From Clostridium tunisiense TJ (GTDB lineage Bacteria > Bacillota > Clostridia > Clostridiales > Clostridiaceae), in NCBI RefSeq assembly GCF_000300195.1, contig NZ_AMQH01000012.1:496001-560000 (forward strand): a DNA stretch of 64,000 bases. Reading direction: 5' to 3'. Shown here one piece after another: positions 28,208 through 36,767 of this stretch. The position numbers and the translations under genes were made by a program. The stretch's first letter is position 1. Each line of letters begins with the position of its first letter. Below the pieces are notes generated by a model that worked only from the letters and a program-made list of their open reading frames with translations, was not told where the DNA came from and made no database searches.

Positions 28208-28342
28208 TAGTTGTATAAGCACTAGAGCAACTATAAATAAATCTTGTAGGATTAGCCTTGCCGCTGCAAAACAATAGGCTAGGACATGTATTATTACTGT
28301 TATCGTAATATTTGTCCTTAAAACGAATGTATCTAGTCGTTT
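28208..28342. ncRNA. candidate structured RNA or hairpin array
   Basis: Four hairpins lie in a row: TAGTTG/CAACTA (28208-28233), TAGCCT/AGGCTA (28253-28281), AGGACA/TGTCCT with inner ATTAC/GTAAT (28281-28318) and AAACGA/TCGTTT (28321-28342). It does not fit a tRNA, tmRNA, group II domain V or a riboswitch I know. Whether it is transcribed, and from which strand, is not shown by the sequence. Confidence 0.4.
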
Positions 28343-28703
28343 AATAAATTAGATAGGCAGGTATGCTGGTATGCAAATACGGGATTATAGCAGACTTTTA
28401 GAGCAGTTTATAAAAGGATGAAGCATAATACAATAGCAGTACAAATAAGAAACTTCAACATTAAACCCAACTTTTTATTTTTCCCCTGTTTTAGGGGGAA
28501 ACTACGTCTAATTGCTTAACATTTCCCCAACTTTAGAAGTTCCTAACCGAAGTGTCAACTAAAATTAAGAAAATATTTATTATTTTAATAGTGTTTTATA
28601 GATAGTATAAAATAGCATTAAAATAATAAGAGAGGAATAGGGATGTTAGACTGGATGAATTTCTAGCCTTTTTTATAACACAAATTATCTTGGATTAAAA
28701 TAT

Positions 28704-28746
28704 AAAAATACCGCAAAGTTCATTTCTGAATACCGCAGTATTTTAT
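28704..28746 (-). terminator. possible terminator for the minus-strand gene
   Basis: AAAATAC / GTATTTT inverted repeat with an internal direct repeat of ATACCGCA. It lies 43 bp past the stop of the minus-strand frame at 28789. Confidence 0.45.
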
Positions 28747-28788
28747 TTGTAAAACTTATTTAATTAATTCAACTGATTACTATAACTT

Positions 28789-29052
28789 TTATCTTATTAC
28801 AAAATCATAAAAGCGTCTCAAAGCGTTAATTACTGCATTATGAGATAATTTTCCTAGATTCTCTTTTTCACCACCAATATCATATTGATACAAAATATTT
28901 TGTATACTATCAGCCAACTCTTCCCAAGTCATACATTCCCATTCACAAATCTTATCAATTCTTTTGATATAATCATAGACTGTACTAGGGTTGCCAGATG
29001 GAGTTTTTTGCTTATACCCTTTATCGATTAAGAAAGAGTTGATAAGAATCAA
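28789..29052 (-). CDS. hypothetical protein, probably 5'-truncated
   Basis: An 87-residue frame starting at TTG, with YKQKTPSGNPSTVYDYIKRI, KICEWECMTWEELA and a C-terminal helix ALRRFYDFVIR. It reads like a compact helical domain such as an integrase-type N-terminal or nuclease-associated domain, but I cannot name it. The frame is open upstream without a ribosome site, and a plus-strand 36-codon tail (29039-29149) abuts it head to head. This suggests a deletion joint near 29040. Confidence 0.45.
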   Translation of the reverse strand: MILINSFLIDKGYKQKTPSGNPSTVYDYIKRIDKICEWECMTWEELADSIQNILYQYDIGGEKENLGKLSHNAVINALRRFYDFVIR

Positions 29053-29212
29053 TGATGAGAGTACTCAAAAGATTGTTGCAAAATGTGATGAGATTATAAA
29101 GATATGCGATGAAGCAAGAAAAATATGTGGTGAAGTTTTGGAAAAATAGAAGGAATTTATTACCTTTTGTAGAATAATGGAAGTATAGATATTTTTGAGA
29201 GGGTGTAAAATA

Positions 29213-29779
29213 ATGAAGTGTAAAAATCTAATTAAGAAAGATTGTACCGTCTTTTTAGAAGACCAAAATGGTAATTTGCTTGATATTGGAAATGATTCTT
29301 TAATTCAAAAATATGAAAGAGCCAATAATGTTATTGTTAAGGATATGGTAAATGAATTTTTAACTAAAGAAGATGATGGTTTTGCTGGTATTTTTGAAGA
29401 TATAGAAAAAATGGTGGAAAAATATCATATTGATTACTTCATGTATGGTGATGGTAAAGAGGTATGCGAAGGAAGTTTAGCCTTAGTATATAATTTAAAA
29501 AATAGACATGCATATATGGATTGTAGGTTAAAAATTTTCTATAACTATACATATAGTGCATTAGATAAATTATCTTATATGATAGAGTTTTCTAGTGGTT
29601 CAAGTGGTGATATTTATGGCTTTACATTCTATAAACATTTTAATTCAAGTAAATTCTTCTCAATTAAAAATATGTTAGAAGAATACTTTGCGTGTAAAGA
29701 TAATTTTTCAGATGAAACTAAATTAATTGAAATATGTTCCTCAAATGTTATAAATAGGATTAAGCAATATTACTCTTGA
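29213..29779 (+). CDS. cargo protein of unknown function (189 aa)
   Basis: A soluble acidic protein without recognised motif. It has an N-terminal beta segment (CTVFLEDQNGNLLDIG), a helical middle, and a Cys/Tyr-rich second half (HAYMDCRLKIFYNYTYSA). ATG 29213 follows GAGGGTGTAAAATA. It is the first of five co-directional intact genes in the element, and the next gene starts 41 bp after its stop. This spacing and intact state, set against wrecked phage genes, suggest retained cargo. Confidence 0.6.
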   Translation: MKCKNLIKKDCTVFLEDQNGNLLDIGNDSLIQKYERANNVIVKDMVNEFLTKEDDGFAGIFEDIEKMVEKYHIDYFMYGDGKEVCEGSLALVYNLKNRHAYMDCRLKIFYNYTYSALDKLSYMIEFSSGSSGDIYGFTFYKHFNSSKFFSIKNMLEEYFACKDNFSDETKLIEICSSNVINRIKQYYS

Positions 29780-29820
29780 TTTTAAATTCATTGATATTTG
29801 AAAATAGAGGTAGTAATATA

Positions 29821-30357
29821 ATGAAATTTTATCATTTAGATCGAGGAAATTCACTTAAAGAAGGTCAAGTAGTTGAACTTAAACAAATAGATGATATAGA
29901 GTGTACAAATGTTCCTAAATTATCGTCAGAATTACAAAATCATTTTAATGAATTATTTTCTGACGGTGTTACTAGACATGGAGAAATGTATTTCGCATTT
30001 GGAGGTCATAATAATAGTAATCCAATAATTGAATTAATATTAGAATATATTAGAAAAGCTAACTTTAATAACAAACCATCAAGAAATAAGTGTTTGTTTG
30101 CAGTTGAAAACATTAATGATATTTTTAGATTAGCGACTTTATTAAATGCTAAAAACTTTACTGTATGGGAAGTGGAGTGTGAAAGTTATTTTAAGGCAAA
30201 TATGAATTTGCTTGGGATAAACACACCTTCTATACTTATTAATTCTTATATTTTTAATGACTACTGGAAAGGAAATCAAGGAATTGATGATAATCCACTT
30301 TGGGAATATTTGTTAGTACCACCAGTGAAAATAATTAGAAAAATAGAATTAGATTAG
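29821..30357 (+). CDS. DUF2441-like protein
   Basis: A 178-residue protein that starts KFYHLDRGNSLKEGQ and has GVTRHGEMYFA, a NKPSRNKCLFAVEN segment and FTVWEVECES. This order resembles DUF2441. The pattern of an early His, a middle Arg-x-x-x-Leu-Phe-Ala strand and a late Glu also recalls ADP-ribosyltransferase folds, which is inference only. The ATG at 29821 follows AGAGGTAGTAATATA. It probably works with the upstream 189-residue protein, since they are adjacent and same-strand. Confidence 0.55.
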   Translation: MKFYHLDRGNSLKEGQVVELKQIDDIECTNVPKLSSELQNHFNELFSDGVTRHGEMYFAFGGHNNSNPIIELILEYIRKANFNNKPSRNKCLFAVENINDIFRLATLLNAKNFTVWEVECESYFKANMNLLGINTPSILINSYIFNDYWKGNQGIDDNPLWEYLLVPPVKIIRKIELD

Positions 30358-30439
30358 AAAGTACTATTAATTTAAGTACTCTTTTATTATTTATCATTAA
30401 CCTTCTAAATTTTGAATATATATAATTTGAGAGGTGATA

Positions 30440-30787
30440 ATGATGATTAATAATAATAATGATAAATTTCTATGGGAAAAATTAATAACTCTTTTGGTAG
30501 AAACTAATGGTGGATACACAAGTGCGACAGGTCATCATTTTGATTATATACCAAGTACACACTTAGTTACTTGTTATGAGAATAAGCATGGTAGAAAATA
30601 CTACTTATTTGACTATCTGGACTGTGCTAATAATGGGAAATTTGTTATGGGTTACAATAAAGCTGATTATGATTTATTAAAACAACATATAGAAGTTAGA
30701 GATGATATAGAAATATATGCAAAAGATTTATCTGAACCTGATGAAAATTATATGATTATTTCTAATTCTTATAGATATGTAGAATAA
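30440..30787 (+). CDS. hypothetical protein (115 aa) in the element
   Basis: A small soluble protein with TSATGHHFDYIPSTH and KYYLFDYLDCANNGKFVMGY segments. No family was recognised. Two adjacent ATG codons (30440 and 30443) follow GAGAGGTGATA, and either could start it. It is co-directional with the genes around it. Confidence 0.6.
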   Translation: MMINNNNDKFLWEKLITLLVETNGGYTSATGHHFDYIPSTHLVTCYENKHGRKYYLFDYLDCANNGKFVMGYNKADYDLLKQHIEVRDDIEIYAKDLSEPDENYMIISNSYRYVE

Positions 30788-30887
30788 TTATTGTTAGTAA
30801 ACACATCTTTACAGGTGTGTTTTTTATTATGTAAAGTTTGACAAAATATTACACTCCTATGTAGAATGTATGTGGGGGTGTTTTTGT

Positions 30888-31550
30888 TTGAATTTATTTC
30901 ATAGAAAAAGCAAAAAAGAAAAAAATAACTTTATAAGTGATAAGCAAATTATTAAAGAGTTCGATAGTTATTTTAAATTATATCATGAAGATGATTATAA
31001 AAATATTCTTAACTCGTATAACCATATAAAAACTGAATATAAAAGCAAAATGGAAAATAAAGAAATTGATATTACAATTGAAAAAATTAGATTAGAAAAA
31101 AATATTGGCAAATTTCAGGGAACATCGACAAAGAATGGAAATACAATAATTACAGCTATGTTTTGCGTATTTGCTCAATTTACTGTAATTGATGGAATTA
31201 AGCTAGTTAGTATAAAAAACAGCATAATTATATATTTATTAACTTATTTAGCCCTATTTTTGTTTTTATATTATATGTCTAAAGATATAAATAAAACTAA
31301 GCCAAATGACTTAATGATATACATTTCTTTAAAGGCTTTAGAGGATTTAGAAAAAGAATATGATGATGAAAATACTAAAAAGCAAGATATAAAGAACCAA
31401 CAAGCTATGGTAGAACAGTTAAAAAGTGAAAATATTGATTCTAAAAAAGATGTTTTTATGGATATTGTAGCACCAGCAATATTAGAGGTTGCAGCAAGCG
31501 TAGTTCAAAAAAATAGTTTAGTTAAGAAAATATTTAAAAAGAAAAAGTAA
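30888..31550 (+). CDS. membrane protein with paired transmembrane segments (cargo)
   Basis: About 220 residues. A charged soluble N-terminal domain (1-85) is followed by two close hydrophobic segments (TIITAMFCVFAQFTVIDGI and SIIIYLLTYLALFLFLYYM), a helical linker and a basic tail (VKKIFKKKK). I prefer TTG 30888, 7 bp after GGGGGTG, over ATG 30870, which overlaps that site. The next gene has the same layout, so the two may act together. No catalytic motif was seen. Confidence 0.6.
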   Translation: MNLFHRKSKKEKNNFISDKQIIKEFDSYFKLYHEDDYKNILNSYNHIKTEYKSKMENKEIDITIEKIRLEKNIGKFQGTSTKNGNTIITAMFCVFAQFTVIDGIKLVSIKNSIIIYLLTYLALFLFLYYMSKDINKTKPNDLMIYISLKALEDLEKEYDDENTKKQDIKNQQAMVEQLKSENIDSKKDVFMDIVAPAILEVAASVVQKNSLVKKIFKKKK

Positions 31551-31600
31551 TTTATTTTAGTATAGGATTAGTTAATAATGATACATCTAAAGGTGATAAA

Positions 31601-32194
31601 ATGAGTAAACAAGTAAAAAAGTGGTATAAACTAGTAAATAAAAAATTTGAAATAAATGCCATGTATAATAAACAAAAAACAAAGCAAGACTTTATTTCAG
31701 ATTTTAAGGAACATTTAAATAATAGTATTAAAGATAATAAGGTAATTTACGAGGGCAAAGAAAGAGATATTTCTGATATAAAATTAGAATGGGAAAGTAA
31801 TATTAAAGAGCAGAGCAATTCATCAAAGATTAATAATTACTCTATTATAATTTCAGCAATGACAGTTATGGCGAGTATGTCGAGTGTAGTATTTTTAAGT
31901 AATCAGCAAGTGGGTTTTGATGATAGATATTTAACGCTATTAAGCCTTATTGGAGTTTTTTACTCCATATTTTATCTATTTAGTGAAGCAGAAAGATATA
32001 CTAACACTATGATATTTCATGAATACTCTTTTTATGAGATTTGTTTACTAGTTTTAAATAAGGTTGAGAGCAAACCAAGTACATTATCTACAGCTTTAAG
32101 TGAAGTAGTTGCTACAGAAGATGACAGTGGAAAGCTAGATGAAATACTTAAAAATACAGAGGAAATCAAAAGCTTTTTAGGAATTAAAAATTAA
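31601..32194 (+). CDS. second membrane protein with paired transmembrane segments (cargo)
   Basis: A 197-residue protein. The N-terminal 85 residues are charged and helical, then come two membrane segments (about 88-110 and 118-137, YLTLLSLIGVFYSIFYLF), then a short helical C terminus with IDEILKNTEEIKSFLG-like amphipathic sequence. ATG follows AAAGGTGATAAA. The layout matches the preceding protein, though I see no clear sequence identity. Confidence 0.6.
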   Translation: MSKQVKKWYKLVNKKFEINAMYNKQKTKQDFISDFKEHLNNSIKDNKVIYEGKERDISDIKLEWESNIKEQSNSSKINNYSIIISAMTVMASMSSVVFLSNQQVGFDDRYLTLLSLIGVFYSIFYLFSEAERYTNTMIFHEYSFYEICLLVLNKVESKPSTLSTALSEVVATEDDSGKLDEILKNTEEIKSFLGIKN

Positions 32195-32322
32195 TATTAG
32201 TTATGAACTAGGGAGGAATCTCTAGTTTTTTATTATGTTAAAATAACTTATCAAGGTAAAATACTTGATACAAGTGTTACTTTGTTTAAGTGTAATTTTA
32301 AGAAGTGGAGGTGATTGATTTA

Positions 32323-32730
32323 ATGTTATATGAAAGAAAATTAAAAGCTATTGAATGTATTATAAAGTGTGAAAACATAACGGATACAGCTAAGTTAGTT
32401 GGTGTGAATAGAAAGAGTATTTATGCTTGGATTGATGATAAATAGTTTAAGGCAGAACTGGACAGACAGATACAATAGATAAAAAAGCAGGGAGAACAAA
32501 GAATATTATCTAAATCGCATCAGTTCTTAGAAGAATTAGAAAAGATAGCGTTAACTGGTAAGAGTGAGAAGAATAAATTAGATGCTCTAGAATACTTAAT
32601 AAATAGAATCTATGGTACTCCAACATCAAAGGTTGCAGATGTAACGAACAAAGAAGATAAAGATAATATAAATACTGAGGACTTAACACAAGAGTTTAAT
32701 AAGTTTAAAGTGTTAAAGAAAGCAGAATAA
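32323..32730 (+). pseudogene. phage HTH / terminase-small-subunit-like gene with two amber codons
   Basis: A single 136-codon frame from ATG 32323 (GTGGAGGTGATT upstream) to TAA, broken only by TAG at 32443 and 32476. The N terminus is a helix-turn-helix (NITDTAKLVGVNRKSIYAWID) like phBC6A51-type small terminase or homeodomain-like phage proteins. Both stops fit C-to-T changes of CAG (Gln), and the rest of the frame is well preserved. Decay is the simplest reading. Confidence 0.7.
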
Positions 32731-33048
32731 AATAGTTGCTTTATAATAGTCTTGAAAAGTATACCTAGTGATACTAATAAAATTTAAACGATATTATGAA
32801 CTTTATAAAGTATATAAAGCTGTAGTTTGTGTATCAAAAATGTATGTTTATATTTTGATACCATAGGAGCATAATAATATTATGGAAATGAGTTTATGCA
32901 AGTAAACTTTAAAGATGAAGGGGGATACCTTCTAAAATTGAAGTGGTCAGAACCACGTTGACCAGTTAGGCGATTTTTATATTACTCCCAGAAAATCAAA
33001 GGGTACTTAACTCTAATTGCTATAGTATTAAAAACTAGAGGTATTAAT
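32731..33048. other. gene-free stretch between phage remnants
   Basis: It contains a TATCAAAA/TTTTGATA hairpin (about 32836-32861) and a TGGTCA/TGACCA inverted repeat near 32944-32963. No gene was recognised. Confidence 0.4.
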
Positions 33049-33338
33049 ATGTTATATTTTGCTTACCACAGAACGTCTACGAAAAGCAACATTTGGATAG
33101 AGGAATATCTGAAATCAATGAATTTATTGCTAAAGAGAAACTTGAATTAGTTAATGATATTTATACCGATCAACAAACAGGAAAAAATTTTAATAGGCCT
33201 TCTTATGTTAAAATGCTTCAGGATATAGAGTTAGTAAGGAAAGTTAATCCAAATGAAAAAATAGCTTTAATATTAACAGAGTTAAATAGACTTGGAAGAA
33301 ATAAGCAACTCATCAATAATCTTAGATGTTATACATGA
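33049..33338 (+). pseudogene. serine recombinase (resolvase) N-terminal remnant, frameshifted
   Basis: ATG 33049 begins LYFAYHRTST, matching the resolvase start 'YxRVST'. One base is then missing, and the second frame carries on from 33093 with LDRGISEINEFI and YTDQQTGKNFNRP to ELNRLGRN. That is the catalytic domain up to the usual 'LxRLGRN'. After this the sequence runs into the portal remnant, so the C-terminal half is deleted. Confidence 0.75.
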
Positions 33339-34260
33339 TGTAAAAATGAAAAGTAGTCATAGCGATATATATCCCTATTTAAAACCAGAACTAAAGATTC
33401 AGCCTGAAAATATTATTCAGTATATTAATGATAGAATGATTTTGAGACTAACAGTTACTACATCGATGTTTACACTGAAAATTATATTTATCATCTTGAT
33501 AATGAATTCAATAAGGTAGCTACACCAACTATTAATATTTTTGGTGTAGTTCCAGTAACTGTTGGGGAGCTCACAGAGAAAAAGATAGATGATAGCCTAT
33601 ATAAGGATACTAAAGGGGTATAGGATGCTTTTGAAACAAATCTATCTGATGTTGGTAATGAAATAAGTGATTTTAGGAATGTTTATTTGTTATTTAAAAT
33701 GCTCAAGTAGATGATAAATATATTCCTAATATGAAGAAGTTAAGGGTTATCCAATTTTCCCAAGCTGGTGGAGATGCTTCCTGGTTAATAAAAAACATTA
33801 ATGATACATTTATTCAAAATACTTTAGATAGATATGAGGATATCATGTATCAGATTGCTTGCCATATTAACCATAATGAAAAGTTACAGCCTAATTTATC
33901 AGGTATAACCTTAAGATCCAGATTAATTCTACTGGAGAATAAGTGTAACCTAGAGATTAAAGCTCGTAAAAATATGGTTAAGAATAGAATTAGATTCTTA
34001 TTTATTTATCTTAATCTTAAAAAGAATAAAAACTATGACTTTAAAGATGTTAAAGCCATTTATACTCGCAACATACCTAGTGACGATTTGGCAACAGCTC
34101 AAATGCTTAGTCAAGTTCCAGAAGGAACTATTTCTATGGTGCGCTTATAATTAGAGGAACTGAAGAGGTTGAAAAACACCTTAATGACTTTGGAGCTGTT
34201 GCTGCAAATATTGGGGATGTACTGTTATTTAGAAAAGATGTGTATAAGTGAAGTGTTAGA
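33300..34260 (+). pseudogene. SPP1-type phage portal protein remnant
   Basis: Fragments in changing frames follow portal order: an early VTT-YIDVYTENYIYHLDNEF part, GVVPVTVGELTEKKIDD, then an ORF at 33731-34150 with KKLRVIQFSQAGGDASWLIK, LSGITLRSRLILLENK and TRNIPSDDLATAQMLSQ. This matches the SPP1 Gp6-like portal layout. At least three frame changes or stops are present, and the 5' end is fused to the resolvase remnant. Confidence 0.75.
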
Positions 34261-34469
34261 AGAAACATATCATTTTGAGCAAAACTTAAGGAAGCAAAAT
34301 GACGATAAGGGTGAGCCATTAAGAAGTATTTTAAATGAAATAGATGCTAAAGAATATCTAATCAATAACTCGAAAAAATATAAAATTCCTAGAAACGAAA
34401 TATAAATAACAATGAAACAATTAGAGTATTATAAAAATGCATTAAAAGAAGTTATGGAGGGTGAATAGC

Positions 34470-34667
34470 ATGTGTAAAGTAATTTCTGAGTTTAGAGTAA
34501 AAAATTATGCTGTGTTAAAGCTAGATGAAGATAAACCATTAAAAAAATATTCCAAGTATTTAATAGATGGATTGGAGTATGAGATTGTGCCAGTATATGA
34601 TTCTCCAAGATGTATAGCAATAGAATCAAATGACAGTTTCTTAAATAAGGAAATTAAGTTTATTTAG
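34470..34667 (+). CDS. small hypothetical protein (65 aa)
   Basis: ATG 34470 lies after GGAGGGTGAATAGC. The product is a compact beta-like protein with EFRVKNYAVLKLD, GLEYEIVPVYDSP and NDSFLNKEIKFI segments. The frame is intact and has a proper ribosome site amid wrecked phage genes. The family is not recognised. Confidence 0.55.
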   Translation: MCKVISEFRVKNYAVLKLDEDKPLKKYSKYLIDGLEYEIVPVYDSPRCIAIESNDSFLNKEIKFI

Positions 34668-34841
34668 GAAGCACTTACTAAGTAAAAATAGTAGTTGCTT
34701 TTATTATGTCTAAAATTAGTATTTTGCTCTCATAAATGTATGAAATGAGAATTAGATCCTGAGTTTAATAATATATTGAAGTGATAATATAATAATCCTT
34801 ATATAATACTAATTAATTAAAAGTTATTATGGGGGATTATT

Positions 34842-35126
34842 AATGATGAGCAGGGAAAAAATTTAAATACATTTGAAGAAGATGTATTTAATAGAAAATT
34901 TATAGCGAAAAATTTAACTAAAATAATTGAGCCACAGGATGCGTCAATGGTAATGTCATTAGATTCAGAATGGAGAACAGGGAAAACAACATTTGTGAGA
35001 ATGTGGAAGAATATGCTGGACTCTAATGAATATAATGAAAGGTTTAAAACAGTTTATTTTAATGCTTTGGAAAATGATTTCATTAAAGAGCCATTAGTTC
35101 CATTATTTTCAGAATTTATGCTATGA
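34842..35126 (+). pseudogene. KAP-family P-loop NTPase, N-terminal fragment
   Basis: An open frame of 94 codons resembles the start of KAP NTPases: NTFEEDVFNRKFIAKNL, then DSEWRTGKTTFVRMWK (Walker A, with Arg where Gly is usual in EWGTGKT) and VYFNALENDFIKEPL. It stops at TGA 35124, where several hundred residues should follow. No start codon is in frame; a nearby ATG-GGGGG is shifted by one base. KAP proteins occur in membrane-linked and phage-defence contexts. Confidence 0.65.
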
Positions 35127-36222
35127 TACATTATGTAAAGTAGAAGAAAATTTATTATAATATCTATTAACATTAGAATACTGATATTTTAAAGATTTGT
35201 TAGTATACTTTTAAAAGTAAATACAAGTGTATTGTACATAAAAATACTTAGATTACTATAAAAATAGGGTGGTTCATAGAGCTACTTTATTTTTTTATTT
35301 TTGTTCTATGAAATTTGTGAAGGATATTTTTAAAACAGTTTGGAGCACTTCCAGCTGTTATGATAGAAGAAAAAAAGAAAAGGAAAAAAGAGGGAAACAG
35401 AGAAATAAAATGCAAGATAGTAAGAGTAGATTATAGTTATAATGATTTATCAGTTATATTATAACTTCACAAGAATTATTATAGAATTAAAGCTAGTAAA
35501 ATAAAGGTTAAAACATGATTTTATTAGTCCTATGTTAAAGGATAGGGAATAGGATAAAGAATGGGATTGAATAAGAACATTTAACAAAGTATAGGCAGTT
35601 TAATATAGTACACGCATAATACACAAACAACTATTAAAGCCTTGCAAATATGCTACTCCTGTTGCAATTAAAAAAGCCTTTAGAAAATAAAAAAACTATA
35701 TACTTAAAATAAGCATCGCCATCTAATAAAAAACTTCCTCAAACTCATAAAAAAGTTCGGGAAGAAATAAATAGATAAATTAGCTCCACGTTTAGCAAAT
35801 GGCTTTATGCTGGGCTTTTATGTGGGACTTTATTATGATTTTACTTTTGAACCTTAATTCTACTCTGTGTATAAGTCGGTAAAAAGCGTGATTTTTTCGT
35901 GGTAGACTTTTTTATGAGGGAAAAATAGGGATATGTCGTGAAGGTAGGCGGTAGAAGGCGTGAGAGGGTGTGGGAGAGTTGGGGAGATTTATTCACAGGG
36001 AAGAGCCTTCTGAATTTTTGAATACAGATTAGATTATATAAGGTTTTAATAGTGAAAGAGAAACATTTAGATTATTGAATGTATATTATAAATAGATTGC
36101 TCAAAGATATGATTTGGGGCTATATTGCACACTAATTCGGCAAATTTGAAAATAGTTATAGTATTTTATATACACAATATGTATAATATGATCATAATTA
36201 GTAAATTTTGGAGATAACGATA
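35127..36222. other. gene-poor 1.1-kb stretch of the element
   Basis: Only short relic frames are visible, such as 38 codons near 35337-35462 ending VDYSYNDLSVIL. A TTCATAGA/TCTATGAA hairpin lies near 35274-35310. A G-rich purine tract at about 35938-35992 stands out from the AT-rich background. Nothing functional was recognised. Confidence 0.45.
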
Positions 36223-36540
36223 TATTTGAAATAGAAGATATAATTACTGTGATTTTTATTTTAATTGATGATATTTACCTGGAGATTACTCCAACACACA
36301 TTAAAGAACGAAAAAATATTAAGGATACTATATTAAGGGCTAGTGAAAAAATAACCATAAGTATAGTTGGTGAATTATTGACTATAGACTTTGAAAAAGC
36401 TTGGGTAGACTTTTGTGAAAAAAACTTAAAGGATTTATTTCCATGATTGTGTGATAGAAAACATCTCCTTAGTATTCTCAAGTTCAGGATCGATGACAGG
36501 TGTACGATTCTCAATTTTAAAGGCTATGGACATTAGTATT
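36223..36540 (+). pseudogene. IS982-like transposase remnant
   Basis: The frame has IFILIDDIYLEITPTHIK, ITISIVGELLTIDFEKAW and KNLKDLFP, which resemble the N-terminal part of IS982-family transposases. After a stop, an LCDRKHLLS piece and then FKGYGH continue in the same frame. The latter corresponds to a much later part of the family, so the middle is deleted. No terminal inverted repeats were identified. Confidence 0.6.
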
Positions 36541-36767
36541 GTAACTAAATAATGTAGATAAATAATATGTTCAATTAGGTGATTTATAATCATGGTTTAA
36601 ACTTGATCCTCATTTGTTAATTTGTAATTTTTTATTCACAAATTTAAATATACCTTTCAAAACAAGGTGGTTCAAGTTTAGCGTAGATAGAATATAAAAA
36701 ATAAAGGTCTTTGCCAAAGTTTCTTAACATAAACTTTGACACTACGAAAATAGTGGGGGGATTGTAT

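Larger units (their letters stand above)
28080..28788. other. gene-free stretch in the element with consecutive hairpins
   Basis: No gene was recognised. The part 28208-28342 holds four successive hairpins (listed separately). A further TTTCCCC/GGGGGAAA hairpin is at about 28480-28501, and a terminator-like repeat is at 28704-28746. Confidence 0.5.

Noticed and set aside
28208-28342. hairpins read as a tRNA, tmRNA or integron attC site
   Set aside because: No cloverleaf with TTCGA arm or CCA end, no tag frame, and no attC core sites; left as an unidentified structured region.
32323-32730. proof of alternative genetic code from two TAG codons
   Set aside because: Neighbouring genes in the same element have ordinary frameshifts and other stops, so general decay is the simpler reading.
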